Assembly (NCBI RefSeq): GCF_014192095.1 | Contig: NZ_JACHXN010000035.1 | Span: 1-38,535 of the forward strand | Source of the DNA: Phyllobacterium trifolii | Lineage (GTDB): Bacteria > Pseudomonadota > Alphaproteobacteria > Rhizobiales > Rhizobiaceae | Direction: 5' to 3' | DNA: 38,535 nt | Shown here: positions 35,577 through 38,535 of the stretch, piece by piece | Position numbering within the stretch: position 1 is the first letter of the stretch | How the letters are laid out: every line of letters begins with the position of its first letter | Position numbers and translations under genes: made by a program | Notes under the pieces: generated by a model | What the model saw: the letters and a program-made list of their open reading frames with translations, nothing else | Databases searched by the model: none | What the model was told of the DNA's origin: nothing

Positions 35577-36504
35577 CGCTGAAGACCTTTATATCTTTCC
35601 AGTTGACGTCTGGATTCAGGACGGTGTGGAATGGCTCGCGCTCAATCTCCGTCCGATCTTCCTTGCGATCAAATGGCCGGTCGAAACGCTGCTGTCCTTC
35701 AATGATTATGTACTGCACGAGATCCCGTTTCCGGTTTTCGTCATCCTCATAGCCTTGCTGGCCTACAGACTGGCAAGTCGCGGAATCGCCCTCTTCAGTG
35801 CTCTCGCTTTGATCGCCATCGCCTTCATGGGGGTGTGGTCCGAAGCGATGACAACCTTGTCGCTCATCACAACCGCAATTCTTATCTGCACGATCATAGG
35901 GGTTCCGATTGGCATACTGTGCGCCCGCAGCGATTCTGTCTGGAACATCGTCCGACCGGTACTCGACGTCATGCAGACCACGCCGACCTTCGTCTATCTG
36001 GTGCCGGTCGTGATGCTGTTTGGTGTTGGCACGGTCCCGGGCGAAGTTGCAGTCGTCACCGCCGCCGCGCCGCCACTTATCCGCTTCACCAATATCGGCA
36101 TTCGCATGGTCGAGAAGGAGATGGTCGAAGCGGGCCTGGCATTCGGCGCCAATAATCGCCAGCTGCTCTGGGAAATCCAATTGCCGCTTGCCATTCCCAC
36201 CATACTGGGCGGCCTCAACCAGACAGTTCTGACGGCAATGGTCATGTCCGTTGTTGTCGCGATGATCGGCGCCGAGGGTCTTGGCCTTGTCGTTCTTCAG
36301 GGGCTTGGACGGCTGGATGTCGGTCGTGCCGCCGTCGGTGGTATCGCCATTGTTCTCCTGGCCATGATGCTGGACCGGATCACTCAGAAAATGGCGCAGC
36401 CCAGGGACGTGAAGGCAAAGTCATGGTTCCGCAGCCTTCTCGCGCTCCTGCAGATCGGTCGCGTTGAACAGCTGCCAGTTCCTACTGGGCGAAGCGCGGT
36501 CTGA
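35569..36504 (+). CDS. Quaternary-amine ABC transporter permease (ProW-like)
   Basis: This 311-residue protein has a ProW-like N-terminal region, about six to seven hydrophobic helices and the permease EAA-type loop with EAGLAFGANNRQLLWEIQLPLAIPTI. The segment LDVMQTTPTFVYLVPVVMLFG is typical of the glycine betaine/proline group. The ATG at 35569 overlaps the ATPase gene by eight bases, with ggtga upstream. It would form the membrane channel for the substrate delivered by the ProX-like protein. Confidence 0.9.
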   Translation: MFDAEDLYIFPVDVWIQDGVEWLALNLRPIFLAIKWPVETLLSFNDYVLHEIPFPVFVILIALLAYRLASRGIALFSALALIAIAFMGVWSEAMTTLSLITTAILICTIIGVPIGILCARSDSVWNIVRPVLDVMQTTPTFVYLVPVVMLFGVGTVPGEVAVVTAAAPPLIRFTNIGIRMVEKEMVEAGLAFGANNRQLLWEIQLPLAIPTILGGLNQTVLTAMVMSVVVAMIGAEGLGLVVLQGLGRLDVGRAAVGGIAIVLLAMMLDRITQKMAQPRDVKAKSWFRSLLALLQIGRVEQLPVPTGRSAV

Positions 36505-36604
36505 AACAGAACACCAGCCGGCTCTTGGAGAGGGGGAGATTTGTGTCGGCGTTGAAGAGGTACACCAAAATGAAGAAAAGAAACAATCCAGAAGGAGAAC
36601 GCAT

Positions 36605-37648
36605 ATGAAATTCAGCATCGAAGCCATCGCTCGAGTGACGGCAGCATTGGCCGTCGCGGCGATCGTGACATCCGGGCAGCCTGCAACGGCCAAGGATCTG
36701 CCGGGCACCGGCAAGACAATCCGCTTTGCCCAGTCGGACAGCCTCGGCGCAAATTATGTAACGGCGCAGATCGTCATGGCTGCCTTCAAGGAGATGGGCT
36801 ATGACGTCAAGCTCAGCACTATCAACACGACCCTGTTCTTCCAAGCTGCCGCTCAAGGCGATCTCGATGTCGCATCGGACATCAATTTCCCCCAACGTGA
36901 ACCCGGCTACCTCAAGGTAGAAAAACAGGCCATGGCTATCGGCGACGGTATGATCGTCGGCGGCGGTATTAATGGCTATCTGATTGACAAGAAGACGGCG
37001 GATGCCAACAACATCACCTCACTGGAACAGATGAAAGATCCGAAGATAGCGGCTCTGTTCGGCACGAAGGGGAAAGCAGATCTCATCAACTGCGATCCAG
37101 GCTGGAGCTGTGGCGATGTTGTGGATTTCCAGTTGGAAAAGTTCCAGTTGAAGGACACGATCAATTCCGTCCGGGGCAAGTATGAAGCTCTTATGGTGGA
37201 AGCCGTTGCACGTGTGAAACGCGGCGAACCTGCCTTCTTTTATGCCTGGAGTCCGTCGTGGGTGAACAATGCTCTGGTTCCTGGCAAGGATGTCGTTTGG
37301 CTACCAACGCCGTTCGATGCGCTTCCCCCGTCGGTACCGAACAAAGGGTCGGCCGAGGTCAAAGGTGTGACCGGCTGCGCTGGAGGCGCAGATCCGTGCC
37401 GGATGGCAATGGCATCGTGGAACTGGATTTCCGTAGCAAATCGCGAGTTCATTGCGGCCAATCCGCAGGTTAAGAGCCTCCTTGAGGAAATGAAATTTCC
37501 ACTTGCCACATGGTCGGAGTGGGAACACACGATTAATGAAAAGGGCGGAAGCACCAGTCAGATCAACAAGCTGGCGGACAGTTGGATGTCCGAAAACAAG
37601 GAACAGTTTGAACAGTGGGTTGCCGCTGCCTCTAAACCAACCAACTGA
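36605..37648 (+). CDS. Periplasmic quaternary-amine binding protein (ProX-like)
   Basis: The 347-residue protein has a signal peptide (probable cleavage after ATA, residue 29) and aligns along its length with E. coli ProX: GYLIDKKTAD, DPKIAALFGT.GKADL, DPGWSCG, FFYAWSPSWVNN and PGKDVVWLPTPF.ALP. Of the three ProX tryptophans that box the trimethylammonium group, W167 and W215 are conserved, but the first (in VNWTP) is replaced by F95 in INFPQ. This suggests an altered ligand such as a flat aromatic betaine, though a Phe can still take part in cation-pi binding. aaggaga lies before the ATG. It ends the transporter operon. Confidence 0.9.
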   Translation: MKFSIEAIARVTAALAVAAIVTSGQPATAKDLPGTGKTIRFAQSDSLGANYVTAQIVMAAFKEMGYDVKLSTINTTLFFQAAAQGDLDVASDINFPQREPGYLKVEKQAMAIGDGMIVGGGINGYLIDKKTADANNITSLEQMKDPKIAALFGTKGKADLINCDPGWSCGDVVDFQLEKFQLKDTINSVRGKYEALMVEAVARVKRGEPAFFYAWSPSWVNNALVPGKDVVWLPTPFDALPPSVPNKGSAEVKGVTGCAGGADPCRMAMASWNWISVANREFIAANPQVKSLLEEMKFPLATWSEWEHTINEKGGSTSQINKLADSWMSENKEQFEQWVAAASKPTN

Positions 37649-37657
37649 CGATCAGAA

Positions 37658-37689
37658 CTCACCCACCCCTTCATTTGGGGGTGGGTGAG
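37658..37689 (+). terminator. Strong hairpin after the ABC transporter operon
   Basis: ctcacccacccc (37658-37669) and ggggtgggtgag (37678-37689) form a perfect 12-bp GC-rich stem with an 8-base loop, ten bases after the binding-protein stop. No long T run follows, so it may be a processing or stability hairpin rather than a simple intrinsic terminator. Confidence 0.65.
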
Positions 37690-38535
37690 TTGCCGGGAAT
37701 CTAGTTGGATGGGCAAAATCTCACGCGATGGATCGACCACTTTGCGTCAGGATGTCATCCCCCAACGAATTAATTCAGTATAGCCGATATTCGTTGCTGA
37801 TTGGCGACGTGGAACTCTGCGTCCAATCGGACACGACGAACCCGCTCTTACCGGCACCTTCAAAATCGTTGTCCCGTCTGTCGCATCGCTGAGTTCTAAT
37901 GGTTCCTCGCTAGGTCTCCAGAGATCAGATAATGGTCGTCTGGAATAGCACTCCAGAAAAAGGCATTGGCGGGTCAGCAGTTCGGTTGCCCTCAAGGCGT
38001 GCATCGCTTCAAGTACGAGCGCCGCCCTGCTGGCATGCCGCTCCTTGTGGCGCAGGAGTCGAAAACTGCGGACCGGAAGTTCAAATGCTGCTTTAACGAG
38101 GAGCCCTTCCTGCAGATAGAGGTCAGCAGCGGTACTCGAAATGGCGGCCGCGCAATCGCTTGAGCGCACGGCAGACCGGCGGGGTTGGGGGTGTTGTCCC
38201 TATCTCTGAAAGACAGATGTGTTAAGGCACTCGCTAGCAGTTTCAGACGATCTGGCCGCTGACGGCTTTCCACTGAGCCATGGCTTGCAAGCAGTGATTG
38301 CGGGTCTGACTTTCGGACATATGCTCTCTCGATTGGCCGCCGGATGCGGCTCGGTCGGGCCGATTTAGCCGAGGAGATAGTCCGGGTGCAATAGCGGATA
38401 TGTCATGCGGTCTGGCGCCAGCGCTCCGTAACGATCTGGAAGACCGGATCATTTGGGAGCGAAACGTTGCGGTGTGATTACGGACAGCGCACGATTGCAG
38501 CGATAGGGGCCTCGCCGGGCGCGCATTGATGTTCG
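37690..38535. other. 845-bp right-end region with decayed sequence
   Basis: Apart from a LysR-type fossil (about 38000-38220, minus strand), no gene is supported. A minus-strand frame ending at 38243 reads MSESQTRNHCLQAMAQWKAV, which was not recognised. The region marks the right edge of the catabolic island. Confidence 0.4.
38000..38220 (-). pseudogene. Probable fossil of a LysR-type regulator (C-terminal part)
   Basis: The minus strand reads AAAISSTAADLYLQEGLLV, then FELPVRSFRLLRHKERHASRAALVLE, the form of the end of a LysR effector-binding domain (G.LV, then R.F.LL.H..R..S.AA). Just upstream the reading continues as AGLPCA in another frame, so a frameshift is present, and no HTH or complete domain is found upstream. 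The open frame down to 37747 beyond the domain end is chance. The assignment is by pattern only. Confidence 0.4.

Noticed and set aside
22540..37648. Proline-betaine (stachydrine) or uracil (Rut) catabolism as the island's function
   Set aside because: No Rieske demethylase for stachydrine and no RutB/RutC-type genes; the combination of oxygenase, aldehyde dehydrogenase, hydrolase and SSADH fits the trigonelline type better.
1..38535. CRISPR arrays, tRNA, rRNA and known riboswitches
   Set aside because: No regularly spaced repeats, cloverleaf sequences or recognised aptamer motifs were seen on reading either strand.

Overview
The window looks like part of an accessory replicon or genomic island of an alphaproteobacterium of the Hyphomicrobiales (Rhizobium/Mesorhizobium/Ochrobactrum-like). 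This is inferred from protein style (FixJ/NodW-type regulators, multi-PAS kinase, GhrA-like reductase, PF06684 protein, quaternary-amine ABC transporter) and from moderately GC-rich coding with many decayed spacers. No species can be named from sequence alone, and no rRNA, tRNA or CRISPR array was seen.

Layout. (1) 1-998: remnant of an IS6-family transposase with a plausible IS end, then nothing recognisable. (2) 999-4101: three-gene efflux operon (FUSC inner-membrane protein, HlyD-type adaptor, DUF1656 small membrane protein). (3) 4.26-9.86 kb: a signalling module (four-PAS histidine kinase, stand-alone receiver, FixJ/StyR-type response regulator, short AraC-type regulator) flanked by two direct copies of an unknown repeat. 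Three TAAAC-N4-GTTTA-like palindromes lie before the two response-regulator genes and the araC-type gene. (4) 9.9-10.9 kb: decayed DNA with a probable transporter fossil. (5) 10889-16647: poxB (pyruvate:quinone oxidoreductase) followed by cyoABCD (quinol oxidase), together a compact pyruvate-to-oxygen electron path. (6) 16858-18782: YWTD beta-propeller protein plus a 3-hydroxyacyl-CoA-dehydrogenase-type enzyme. (7) 18.8-21.8 kb: a 135-bp inverted-repeat element, a VOC protein, and a divergent NmrA-like/LysR pair. (8) 21.8-22.5 kb: debris including a ParE toxin fossil. (9) 22540-37648: a 15-kb catabolic island. (10) 37.7-38.5 kb: a strong hairpin, then a decayed LysR fragment.

The catabolic island is the most interesting part. 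A leftward operon (PF06684 protein, GhrA-like hydroxyacid dehydrogenase, succinate-semialdehyde dehydrogenase, GABA-type aminotransferase) diverges from a GAF-PucR regulator. The regulator is followed by a rightward operon (flavin reductase with an extra C-terminal domain, aldehyde dehydrogenase, luciferase-like monooxygenase, alpha/beta hydrolase, carboxymuconolactone-decarboxylase-like protein, NIPSNAP protein) and a ProVWX-like ABC transporter. The enzyme set matches, class by class, the TgnA/C/B/D/E route for trigonelline (N-methylnicotinate): ring opening, aldehyde oxidation, hydrolysis and succinate semialdehyde oxidation. The transporter would import a quaternary betaine. The additional CMD, NIPSNAP, PF06684 and hydroxyacid dehydrogenase genes have no assigned step in that pathway, so the island may be a variant for trigonelline or a related N-methylated heterocycle.
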